Below, one piece after another: positions 27,263 through 36,800 of a DNA stretch of 64,000 nucleotides. Below the pieces are notes generated by a model, which did not search any database, was not told where the DNA came from, and saw only the letters and a list, made by a program, of their open reading frames with translations. Numbering within the stretch: position 1 is the stretch's first letter; every line of letters begins with the position of its first letter. Source of the stretch: Lewinellaceae bacterium (lineage in GTDB: Bacteria > Bacteroidota > Bacteroidia > Chitinophagales > Saprospiraceae); the NCBI GenBank assembly GCA_020636075.1, contig JACJYO010000007.1, forward strand, positions 124,001-188,000. Direction: 5' to 3'. The position numbers were made by a program, and so were the translations under genes.

Positions 27263-30200
27263 TTAAAAAGTTTTCAATGTCCCATCTGAAAACCTAACCC
27301 TTAATATTATAGCTGGATTAGCAGATTTAAATGCATTGACACCGCCTAAATACCCTTGGTGTCTTAATTTTGGATTTGCACTGGCAACAAATTCGGCATA
27401 TGTTCCATCCCTTACCTCTATTAAAACTATTTTTTTTGTTTTCGGGGGGACATTTTTGAGTTCATCTGCAGATTCATTCGCACGGTTTGCAATATTTCCA
27501 AGTCCTTTTACACCTTTGAATTGATATGCTATTGCCCATTCGCCAGAAGTTGAAACTACTAATAAGTCAATGTCTCCTCCAAGAGGCGGAGACACTTCAA
27601 ATTTTGCTGTACTTAACAATGCAGTTGGAATTTTATCAGCTTGGTCCAATGCCATGTAAACAGAATGCACCATAGAAGGGTTTTTTAGTTGCCGAAGTAC
27701 CTTTTCATAACCACTAAGTGATACAAATTTCCCTGATCTGATAAATTGAAAAACTGCATCTCCATTACCATCAGACTTAACTCCTTTAATAATTTTATCA
27801 ATATCAGAGGGTGAAGAGCCAAAATACCCCGTTCTTATTAATAATGCTCGTAAATCAGGCTCATCAGTGACATTGAGAGGCTTAGAAAAAAATGGATTTA
27901 TTTCTGCCTTAATGTTGATTTTATAGTCTGCGGTTGTTACCAAGGCGATTTTTGTCAGGTTAAAATCACGTTTAACTACTGGCAATTGACCTTCAACGAT
28001 TTTTCGATCATTTTTGACACTATTCGCAATTTGTTCAACCCTCGAAACGGCTGCACGTACATCACGTTTTTTTTCATCCGCCGTTCGTGCATCCTTCGTT
28101 CCCTTTCCCACCGCTTTCTTCAACAACCCAACCAACCACCCCACCACCTTATCAATTCCCTTATCAATCGGCTGCCGGATTTTCTTGATGATGCTCACGA
28201 TCTTTTTCGGAACGCCGCCAAGCCCCACCAATTTAGCCAAAAAAGCGATAATGACCGTCAAGGTATTCGCCATCGTAGTTTCCACCTTTTGGGCGGCTTT
28301 GGTCACATTGCCGGCGGCAATAGCGGCAATCGAGTCAATGAACGAAGCAACAACGGCAGCGATCTGATTGATCTTTTCTATAAAAAATGAAATTGTTTTA
28401 TAAATCGCCAAAATTGCCTGGATAACGGCGCCTGCCGGATTCAGGCTTGTAACCAGTTTTGCAATGGCTGCTTTTACCACTTCAACGGAAATAAACTGCG
28501 TAACCTGCTGTATCAGCATTTGCTTCAGTTCGCTCAACTCCGCTTTTATTTTTTCCCAGGCAGCTGCCGGCCCCTCGCGCACTAAGGTGATTAATATGTC
28601 GAAGGTTTTTTCCAGCCCCTTCAGCACCGGCTCCGGGATATATTTAACAAGCTTTTTGCGAATGTTTTGCCAGGTCAGCCCTAGTACGGACAACACCAGT
28701 TTGACGATTTCCAACAAACCAAACGACTTGGGAATGTAAACGCCAGCCTCACCCAGCGGCCCCACAAGCCATTTGATCAGGGCCGTTTTCAGGTGGGTAA
28801 GTATATTCGTTGCAAATAACTGGAAGCCTTTTTTTCCTGCCCGCACCAGGTTGCCGACAAATCGGACCGGATTTTTTAAAATGGTCGTAAAAGCCGATTG
28901 GGCCTTTGAAATATAGGGCAAAACCTTTGGCGCCACCACAGAAAACAAAATCTTCAACAACTTGATTACCTGGTCGAAACCCCAACTAACGAAGGATGCA
29001 ACAAATTTGAATACGGGCAACACCAGTTTGTTGTACAGCGCAGACAAGTTGAAGAAGTCCTCCAACACCAATGCTTTCAAGCTGTTGATGATCAAGGTAG
29101 GAATGCTGGTGACAAAGGCAAGCACGCCTTTCAGCACCGTTTTGAACCAAGTCCATGCCTTTTGGACTGCTTTGCCTTTTTTTATGTTTTCCCAAACCTC
29201 TTGCTGTCCGATGAGTTTCATGAACCCTCCGATGAGATTATCGGCAGTTTGAGGTACCACTTCTCCGGTAATCGGGTCTTTGCCCAATACTGCCCGCAAC
29301 AAATCATACCCCCGGGTGCCCTGTGCCAGTTTGGCCAACGGCAAAAGCACCGCCTGACGGATCATGTCCAAAATGGCGCTGAACAGGTTTTTTACAAATG
29401 TTATGATCCGGCCAATTGGGTCCGTAAATATGCGTTTGGCCCGATCCCAAACGCCTCCTAAATCAAAAATATCACGCCAACTGAGCGAATCCAGAAAGCG
29501 GTCGATGGCGGCTCGGATGCTGCTGCCACTAATGCCAAGGGTATTCAGCTGGCCTTCCACCCAGGCGCCCGCTTTTTCGAAAATCGCATATTTATCGAGC
29601 ACTCTGGTTATCAGATTTCCACCGGGCAGGAATTCAACGACAGCGCGCAAAATATTGGCGGCAGTGCGCGCCTCTTTCTGCATGTTGATCGGATTGACAC
29701 CCAGAATGATTGCGAACATGCGGAATCCGGGGATCAGATAGGCTTTATCCGCAAAATAATCCAGAGCATCGCTTATGCCAAGCCGCTGAACTTTGGCAGG
29801 AGCTGAAGAGATAGCCGTTTCGGGTTTACGTTGTACCGCATGCCCCTGTTGTACCACGTGCGTCAGCTCATGTGCCAGTAAGTGCTTGCCAGAGTCGGAT
29901 TCGGGCTGGTATGCTCCACGGTTGAAATAGATATTGTTTTTATAGGTGAACGCCTTGGCGCCAAGCCGGTTACTCAGCCCTGCTGCCTGGTCATCGTTAT
30001 GGATTTTAACCTGGCTGAAATCTACCTGGAATCGCTTCTCCATAAAGCCCTGGACTGCGGGTGGCATTTTTTGCCCGCCAGTAGGATGCATGATAGCGGC
30101 CTGGGTTGCGCTGTTGACTTCTGGTACTCCGCTTTCCTTCCGCTGAAGCGTTTTTGCATCCTGTTTTTGAATAGTGCCTGCTGCCAGTGCAGAATCTTCC

Positions 30201-30622
30201 TTACGGCTTGCCTCCGGTGCTACACTGCGTTGCACATCCACATCTGTCATGCGCATCACCTTGTCGGCAGTAGCATCGGCCTCCAATTCATGGCTGTCGC
30301 CGGGCTTATTGACCTTTAAAGCCGTTTGAACAGCGGGCCGCAAGCCGAGTTGTACAAGCCGTCGGTGGCTTGCCTTGCGCTGGATTGTTTCATCCGCTTT
30401 CTTTTGGATTTCATCAGTGCTGCGTTGTACAATATCCCCCTCCTTCTTCTGCACCGCCTCCCCCGCCACCCGCTGCAACACCTGATTGGTCTGCCGCTTA
30501 AAAAGATCATCCTTGTCGCCGACTTTCATCGACACCGTTTCACCGGCGCTTCCACGGGGTGTAGCGTGGGCAGCGGGCTTGGTGGTCGTTTGCTGTGTCG
30601 TTTGCGGTTGATGCTGTTGCAT
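27263..30622 (-). CDS. DUF4157-domain eCIS cargo protein with a C-terminal candidate nuclease-like toxin domain
   Basis: A 1119-aa protein that closes cluster 2. Residues 1-100 are polar and repetitive (QKKEGDIVQRSTDEIQKKAD). PGDSHELEADATADKVMRM lies at 107-125, and the DUF4157 metalloprotease-like domain at about 176-262 has HELTH at 251-255. Residues ~285-840 form a long series of hydrophobic/amphipathic helices resembling a membrane-active or loading region. From ~860 the sequence turns AT-rich and soluble. The end has GGDIDLLVVSTSGEWAIAYQ followed by FKGVKG, i.e. D-x-D then QxK on the next strand, reminiscent of the PD-(D/E)XK nuclease core; this is inference. The helical region is homologous to the broken cluster 1 gene. 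The ATG at 30622 is 19 bp after the ATPase stop. Confidence 0.85.
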   Translation of the reverse strand: MQQHQPQTTQQTTTKPAAHATPRGSAGETVSMKVGDKDDLFKRQTNQVLQRVAGEAVQKKEGDIVQRSTDEIQKKADETIQRKASHRRLVQLGLRPAVQTALKVNKPGDSHELEADATADKVMRMTDVDVQRSVAPEASRKEDSALAAGTIQKQDAKTLQRKESGVPEVNSATQAAIMHPTGGQKMPPAVQGFMEKRFQVDFSQVKIHNDDQAAGLSNRLGAKAFTYKNNIYFNRGAYQPESDSGKHLLAHELTHVVQQGHAVQRKPETAISSAPAKVQRLGISDALDYFADKAYLIPGFRMFAIILGVNPINMQKEARTAANILRAVVEFLPGGNLITRVLDKYAIFEKAGAWVEGQLNTLGISGSSIRAAIDRFLDSLSWRDIFDLGGVWDRAKRIFTDPIGRIITFVKNLFSAILDMIRQAVLLPLAKLAQGTRGYDLLRAVLGKDPITGEVVPQTADNLIGGFMKLIGQQEVWENIKKGKAVQKAWTWFKTVLKGVLAFVTSIPTLIINSLKALVLEDFFNLSALYNKLVLPVFKFVASFVSWGFDQVIKLLKILFSVVAPKVLPYISKAQSAFTTILKNPVRFVGNLVRAGKKGFQLFATNILTHLKTALIKWLVGPLGEAGVYIPKSFGLLEIVKLVLSVLGLTWQNIRKKLVKYIPEPVLKGLEKTFDILITLVREGPAAAWEKIKAELSELKQMLIQQVTQFISVEVVKAAIAKLVTSLNPAGAVIQAILAIYKTISFFIEKINQIAAVVASFIDSIAAIAAGNVTKAAQKVETTMANTLTVIIAFLAKLVGLGGVPKKIVSIIKKIRQPIDKGIDKVVGWLVGLLKKAVGKGTKDARTADEKKRDVRAAVSRVEQIANSVKNDRKIVEGQLPVVKRDFNLTKIALVTTADYKINIKAEINPFFSKPLNVTDEPDLRALLIRTGYFGSSPSDIDKIIKGVKSDGNGDAVFQFIRSGKFVSLSGYEKVLRQLKNPSMVHSVYMALDQADKIPTALLSTAKFEVSPPLGGDIDLLVVSTSGEWAIAYQFKGVKGLGNIANRANESADELKNVPPKTKKIVLIEVRDGTYAEFVASANPKLRHQGYLGGVNAFKSANPAIILRVRFSDGTLKTF

Positions 30623-30641
30623 AGTTTGTCGGCTGGAACCA

Positions 30642-32177
30642 TCAGAATGATTTGCGTTCTTTCAAATATTCTTTGCGGATACCCTGGTACAGGTGTTTCA
30701 TGGTGGCTACTACACGTGCATCGGCCTGTTTTTCCCCGGCACCATTTTCCGCTTCTTTTTCGGAAAAGCCCCAAAGGGCGGTGTAGTGCACGGCATTGAC
30801 AATGTTGGCCCCCGTCAGGTCGTAATGTTTGGCCAAATCGGGCGCAAAGGCACCGCAGCTTTCAGAAAGACCGGCGAGTTGCAGGGCTTTTTCCCAGAGT
30901 TTTTGACGTTCAGCCACAGTGGGCCGGGCGAATTTTACGATGATCTCCAACCGCCGGGCAAAGGCATCGTCGATGTTTTGCTGCATGTTGGAGGCCAGGA
31001 TCACCAGGCCCGGATAGTCTTCGAGCCGTTGGAGCAAATAGGCGATTTCCTGGTTGGCGTATTTATCGTGCGCATCCGAAATATTGGTTCGTTTTCCAAA
31101 CAAGGCATCGGCCTCGTCGAAAAATAAAATCCAGTCTTTTCCTTCCGCCCGGGCAAATACTTTTTCCAGGTTTTTTTCGGTTTCGCCAATGTATTTCGAA
31201 ACAACCATGGAGAGGTCGACCCGGTAAACCTCCAGGCCGTGCCGCCGACCCAATAGGGCCGCCGTAAGCGTTTTGCCGGTACCGGAAGGACCGTAAAACA
31301 AAGCTTTGAACCCGGGCTTAAGCGCATGCAGTTCGCCAAGTTGATCTTTCAGCGCTACACGGTTGTTCAACCACTGCACTATAAATTCAACCTGGCGCAT
31401 GGTTTCAGCATTGAGCACCAGGTCTTTCCAGGCCAACGGTGTGTGCAATAATTTTGCAGGAAAATCCATATTGAAGCGCGGTTGCCAAACCTCGCCTTTG
31501 GTGAGTTGCGCCAGGGCGTCTTCACTCAGTCGAATTTGGCTGGCTTCAAACGGCTCCCCCGGCGCAGGCTGCTGAAGCACCAGTATGTTTTGTTTTAACA
31601 AAACCGAATCGGGGTGGAAGAGGTAGGCATCCTGAAGCCGTTGATCCAGGTTGTTGCCGGAAAGCAGGAACATAGCCGTTTCAACCGTCGGCAAAAATCC
31701 ACCATGCTGACTGCCTTGCACCCCGCCAAAACGCGGATCGCCAATGCCCGTTTTGGCATCTTTTATGAAAAGCCGGTTCAGCAATTCCGGCTGAATATGC
31801 GGAGCCAGCGCCAGCATAATTACCAGCCGGTCTTCAGGCAGGAGCTCATTTTCGCGTACGAACTGGGCATAGTAGGATGGATCATCGGACCAATCGGGCG
31901 CCTCCAACACGGGCTCCTTGCCCTGGTTTTGTGGCACTTCAACCAGAAACTTGGGTATAGCGTCCGCTTCCGCTTCTTCGGCAGACGCCTTGCTGAACAA
32001 ACGCGCCAGGAAATTTTTTTTCTTGACTTCCTTCGGCTTTGCCACAGGCGCTTTTTTGGGAAATACGGCGCGGAGCCGGGCTGAAAGTACCGACTCAAAC
32101 CAAGCCATTTCGGATGCCAGTGCCTGTGCATTGGCGGCGAGTAATTCCGCTCTGTTACGGTCGTTCCCAGTTGACAT
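30642..32177 (-). CDS. eCIS AAA+ ATPase (Afp15/Pvc15-like), cluster 2
   Basis: A 511-aa ATPase from the ATG at 32177 (MSTGNDRNRAELL). The frame is open to 32273, but that would put cysteine-rich nonsense in front and overlap the tape-measure gene heavily; the chosen start overlaps by 23 bp. A ~230-aa adaptor region contains a basic, possibly flexible KKAPVAKPKEVKKKNF stretch at 41-56. The AAA+ module has Walker A GPSGTGKT at 296-303, KYIGETEKNL, Walker B ILFFDEADALF around 350-360 and ILASN. Sequence in the AAA+ half is close to the cluster 1 ATPase; the N-terminal halves have diverged. Confidence 0.93.
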   Translation of the reverse strand: MSTGNDRNRAELLAANAQALASEMAWFESVLSARLRAVFPKKAPVAKPKEVKKKNFLARLFSKASAEEAEADAIPKFLVEVPQNQGKEPVLEAPDWSDDPSYYAQFVRENELLPEDRLVIMLALAPHIQPELLNRLFIKDAKTGIGDPRFGGVQGSQHGGFLPTVETAMFLLSGNNLDQRLQDAYLFHPDSVLLKQNILVLQQPAPGEPFEASQIRLSEDALAQLTKGEVWQPRFNMDFPAKLLHTPLAWKDLVLNAETMRQVEFIVQWLNNRVALKDQLGELHALKPGFKALFYGPSGTGKTLTAALLGRRHGLEVYRVDLSMVVSKYIGETEKNLEKVFARAEGKDWILFFDEADALFGKRTNISDAHDKYANQEIAYLLQRLEDYPGLVILASNMQQNIDDAFARRLEIIVKFARPTVAERQKLWEKALQLAGLSESCGAFAPDLAKHYDLTGANIVNAVHYTALWGFSEKEAENGAGEKQADARVVATMKHLYQGIRKEYLKERKSF

Positions 32178-33732
32178 AAAGCAAAGATTTTGACCATGAA
32201 AAAACAATGGTAGACAAAGGCAGACCGGCCGGGAAGGCATGCAACAGCACATCGAAGGCGCCACTTTCGACATGTAACGCCCATTCGGAGTCGGACAAGC
32301 GTTCCAGCATGCCCTTCCGGTTTAAAAAGGTTTGGCAAAGCCCGTCCACCGATGTGGTTTTTAAGACCGACCATTGCGCAAGCAGACTGGAAAGCAGGTC
32401 CTGTGATTCCGCTTCAAGCACTGCCGGATCAATTGGTTCAGCAGCAGGTAAAAATGTTTCCGGCTCAATGCCGCACAATATTTTTTCCAATGGCAGTGCG
32501 TATTCCGGCTGGTAGTTTTGGCCGGTGGCCAAATAATTTAGCGCATAAACGGCTTGTGCCTGTGCCTGATCTGATACAAAGCCCTGTGCATCGCGTAGTC
32601 CTAACTGGCTGAAATAATGGGGCAGGTAGCCTGCCGTCAGGATCAAGCCGGCCTGCTCGGTCAGGTATTTTACGGACTGCTCTGCCGGCGATTCCCACTG
32701 TTCAAATGGTTGCCTGGCCGGGGCTTCCGTTTTTTTTCCGGAATCGTCGGAAGGCAGGTCTTGCAACGTTGCTTTGGCAGGTTTTTTCGAGGCGCCTTTT
32801 GTCGGATCATCGGTAGTGTGGCCTTCTGTTTTGTTCGCAGTGCCGGCTTTTTCCCCGGATGAATCTTTTTCTACGCGCAGTTGCTTTTTTATAGCAGCAG
32901 CCAATTCCGATGCAGGCGTGTTTTTATCCACAACCAACACCAAGGCATGATGCAGGATTTCCGCAATCCGTGCAGGCGCCGCCGGGGTGCCGGCATCTGT
33001 TGCTTTCTTTTTTTTGGGAAAAAAGTTTTCTGCGAATTGATTCAGGTTTTCGAACTTCAATCCAAGCGTTTCAAAAACCAGTTCAAGTGTACTTTCCCGG
33101 CAATGGGAGACCAGGCGTTCCGCCACGTAGGCTTGTTTTTGCAGGATCGAGGCCAGTTTTTCAACCAGGCGCGCAGGGGAAGCGCTGAGCAAATCAGTTA
33201 AAATAACATCGACTGAAAATGTCGAAACAGACTGCCACCAGGGCAGGTTTCCATGTTGGAGGAAATAAAAAAGGGATGCTTCCGACCGTTCCGCCAGGCT
33301 AACAGCTTTTGGCGCTTCGGCGCTATGTAGCGCTGCCGGCATCCGGGGAAGGGTGCTGGAGTTTGCGCCGTCCGGTTCCTGCTGATGTGCGCTTTCCGGC
33401 AAAAATTCAACCTCCGGCTGCCAGGCAGCAGCAGGGGGTATTTGCAAGCTATGCGGCGATAATGAACCGGCCTGGCGGTTCAGGGCTTCCCGCAGGCTTG
33501 TTTTGAGCTGTTCGAGTTTTCCGGAAAAACTGCCATCTGTCAGGTCGCCGATATACAATTCTAACCGGTCAATTAACAGCACCTTCGCGGGATCGTCAAT
33601 TTGACCACAAAGTTCCAATAACACCGCCTCAAACACTTCCGTCAGGTGCGGCGTCCAGTGGCTGACCAGTTGACCGGCCTGGAGTTTGTCCCGACAGTTT
33701 AAGTCCAGTACTATTTTATTGACGCGATGCAT
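32155..33732 (-). CDS. contractile injection system tape measure protein (Afp14-like), cluster 2
   Basis: A 525-aa CIS tape-measure protein. It shares with cluster 1 the N-terminal block (VNKIVLDLNCRDKLQAG), the LILTAGYLPHYFSQLGLRDA block and a C-terminus with GLCQTFLNRKGMLERL ending FSWSKSLLYVNWERP. The ~110 additional residues lie in the middle, including a lysine/threonine/proline-rich, probably unstructured stretch (GTANKTEGHTTDDPTKGASK). If length control works as in phage tails, the cluster 2 particle would be longer, though an unstructured insert might not count. The ATG at 33732 is clear. Confidence 0.88.
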   Translation of the reverse strand: MHRVNKIVLDLNCRDKLQAGQLVSHWTPHLTEVFEAVLLELCGQIDDPAKVLLIDRLELYIGDLTDGSFSGKLEQLKTSLREALNRQAGSLSPHSLQIPPAAAWQPEVEFLPESAHQQEPDGANSSTLPRMPAALHSAEAPKAVSLAERSEASLFYFLQHGNLPWWQSVSTFSVDVILTDLLSASPARLVEKLASILQKQAYVAERLVSHCRESTLELVFETLGLKFENLNQFAENFFPKKKKATDAGTPAAPARIAEILHHALVLVVDKNTPASELAAAIKKQLRVEKDSSGEKAGTANKTEGHTTDDPTKGASKKPAKATLQDLPSDDSGKKTEAPARQPFEQWESPAEQSVKYLTEQAGLILTAGYLPHYFSQLGLRDAQGFVSDQAQAQAVYALNYLATGQNYQPEYALPLEKILCGIEPETFLPAAEPIDPAVLEAESQDLLSSLLAQWSVLKTTSVDGLCQTFLNRKGMLERLSDSEWALHVESGAFDVLLHAFPAGLPLSTIVFSWSKSLLYVNWERP

Positions 33733-33811
33733 TCGGTTTCGGTTGATTCGGTTTTTGATTGTCAGAATACTTGCCGCCAGGGTTCCATGCTATGGCGAAT
33801 GATCTTGCCGC

Positions 33812-36800
33812 CTACTGCGGGGCATCGTCCTCGTGCGGTGTATCGTGTGCATCCGGCGTTATGGGCTCAGGTACTCCGCCTTTGGAATGGTCGCAGGGGG
33901 CACAGTCTGCGCAATCCTTCAGATGGTCCAGTTCGTGTACGAGCTTATTCACTACTTCGAGTTCGGGCATGCCGTTATTTTCAACCATTTCAAGCAACCA
34001 TTTGCGGTAAATAGCTTCGAAGCGGCGCATGGCGCCCATACCCAACCAGACAATACGCAGGTCAATATGGCCCGGCGTTTCCAGGCGCAAGGTTTGTTCG
34101 GTGTACAGGCGGAAGGCTTTGTTTTGGGCGCGTTTGGACCAGCAGGGCAGCACGACGGTTGCCCGGAAGGAGTAGGGGTCTTCGTTGTGGTTACAGCCCT
34201 GGCAGAGGCAATTGCGTTGTTGCTCAAAGGCAAATGCGCGGCGCATATCCTCTGCCCAGGTTTCTGCTTCGGCAGCGTTGTCGAATACGTAGTCTGTTTG
34301 GGCCAGGGTGAAACCTTGATCATCCTGAAGGGCGATGCTGAATCTTGCGCCGTGTGCCAACACCCGGTAATTTTCTTCTTCATTGGCAACAACTCTGATT
34401 CGGGCGAGGTAATCGCTGAGCTGCTCGTATTTGCGAAAAGCCATTAGCGGCTTTTTCCAGGTGTCTTCCACCTGGTATACCCGGCGATAAAAAACGATCC
34501 GATCGCTGGCGGGGTCCTGGGCATTTTTTAAGGCAGAAATTTCCAGGGCCCAGGCTTCGTCATTGAAGCATTTTTCTTTGGGCAAACGGGTGATCCGGAT
34601 CTTAAAACTGCGTACGCTCAGGCAACGGAGGAGCGCTTCGCGGACCTTGCGGGCAACTTCTTCGTTCGGTTCATCATTTGTTTGAGCTTCAATTTGAGCC
34701 ACATTTTTAGAACCATCCCTGATGGGAATACTAATTTTCTTATCTCCTATCTTACTTATTCTTGATCCATCAATTTTATAAATGCCTTTAAGCAAAGCGT
34801 CTAGTTTGTATGCCGAAACATTTTCGTCGGCATGATCGAAATCCCTTACATGAAGTCGTTGATCGGATTTGAAAGGGCTTGGAAAAGAAAAAATGATCTG
34901 GTTGTTTACCAGCGTCTCTTTGATTATCGATGTGATCTCAGACACTTTAGGTTTTTTGACCGGCAGGTTTGTTAAAGCGATAGTAGCTAATGGATACTTA
35001 TCTGCTCCGGAAATTATTACCGTTTTTTTATCATCCGAAAGGGAATAGTTTTTTAGGTTTTGAATGGCTGATTGCAATGCCTCTTTTTTGTCTTTGGGCA
35101 GGTTGGCCGTGCCGCTTTCGTCTTTAGCTACAAGCTTGGCTTTTTCCGGATTGAAGGGGTTTATAAATTGTATATCCAGGTTTACTACTTTTATTGTAAT
35201 TGTTGTTCCTAGTGTGTCTTTTTCTTCTTTTGTTTCCGTTATTTCAGGCATTTCCACCATGCCAATTTCAAAACAACAATCGCCGCAATGGTCGCAGGCG
35301 TCCAGGTCGATACACAGCAATTTGACCGGTTCAGCGGGCGGTGTTTCGGTATCGTACGGGTTCTTATCGGCGTATTGAAGGACTTCATCTGTTTTGGGGC
35401 GCAGCAGGATATGCTCCACCAGATGCATGCCTTCCACCTGGAACAGGTTTTTAAATTGTTCCCCCAGTCTTTCCTGATAGGCTTTTGATTCCTTTCCGGT
35501 ATTGAAGCGCCGGCTCATGCCAAGCGGAATATCGCCGTCGTACAGCCCGAAAAAGTAGGTCGTTTTGTCGCTGCGTTCTTCGCAATGTTGTTGGTAGTTG
35601 TGCGGATCGCTTCCGCGTTCAATCAGGATTTGGATAAATTCGTCGATACAGCATTCCTGGTTTGTTACTTCCTTGCTGTTGAACAACAACCGGTGGTCGG
35701 CATCATCCGTAAAGCAGCGGATCACCGCGTTGCCTGTTTTCCCGGCTTTTCCCGGCAGGGGCTCCACCTCCACCCAGGAGGGCGTCAGGTATTCCCGGCC
35801 CACTTCGGAATAACCCAGTAACCTGCTTACCCGGCGTTCCAAACCCGAAATGCTTTTGCCGCCACAGGATTTTTTATGCGCCTTTTTATGCGCCTTTTTT
35901 TTCTTGCCGGTTGGCGTCCCCCAATACGAAAAACCTTTGCTCCGCCGGTTGCTGACCCGCACATAGTCCTTCAATAACCGCATTTTATCGACAATCAATC
36001 GGCGCTCCAGGTCAATCGGCGAGCCGTCGGACAACAGCTGCATGAGATGATCATATTCCGTGGTGTTTTCCCCGAAACGGGCGAGCAAATGGTTTAACAT
36101 GCGGCTGCGGCGACGCACAAACAATTTCGGGGCATCAAGCAATCCCTTCAACACCTCGGCCATTCGATCGGCAACAGCACCTATGGCTTTTTCCGCTTGC
36201 CCGATTTTCGTTTGCAATCCGGCAATGCTTTGCGCAATTTGCCCTAGTTCTTTTTCCAGATTTTTTGCTTCAGTTTGTTCATCGAGCAGCGTTTTGGAAG
36301 CCGTATGGAGTTTGCGTTTGAGCCGTTTGTCGGCAGGATTTTCCATTAAAGCCTTATCCAATTTGTGCACGCGCTCCTGTAATTCGGCGATGTCATCGTT
36401 CAAAAATTCCAGTTCGACCGACTTTTCTTCCTGCTGATTTTCAAAGCCAAGCAGCTCGTTTTTCCATGTCAGGGCCTGCTCATCGCCGATGAACAATTCA
36501 TCCAGATTATACTGCACATCCTGATGCAATACCTGGAAGTATTGGGTGTGCTGGGTGTCGCAGAAGGAGAAAATCTTGTTCAGGTGGGCCAGTTGGGCGA
36601 GGTGATTGGCGAGGAGTTGATCGAAAAGCAAGAGGTAACCCTTTAGTTGTTTGGCTTGCGCTTCGCGCAAAGCCAGGTCGGTACTCCCCGGAATGCCATA
36701 CACCGGATGTACACCGTAGATATGCGGCAAATCATTTTTTACAGGCACGTACACATCCAGGTCGCTGTATTCCCCGGTTGGTACTGCAAAGTCCGTTTGG

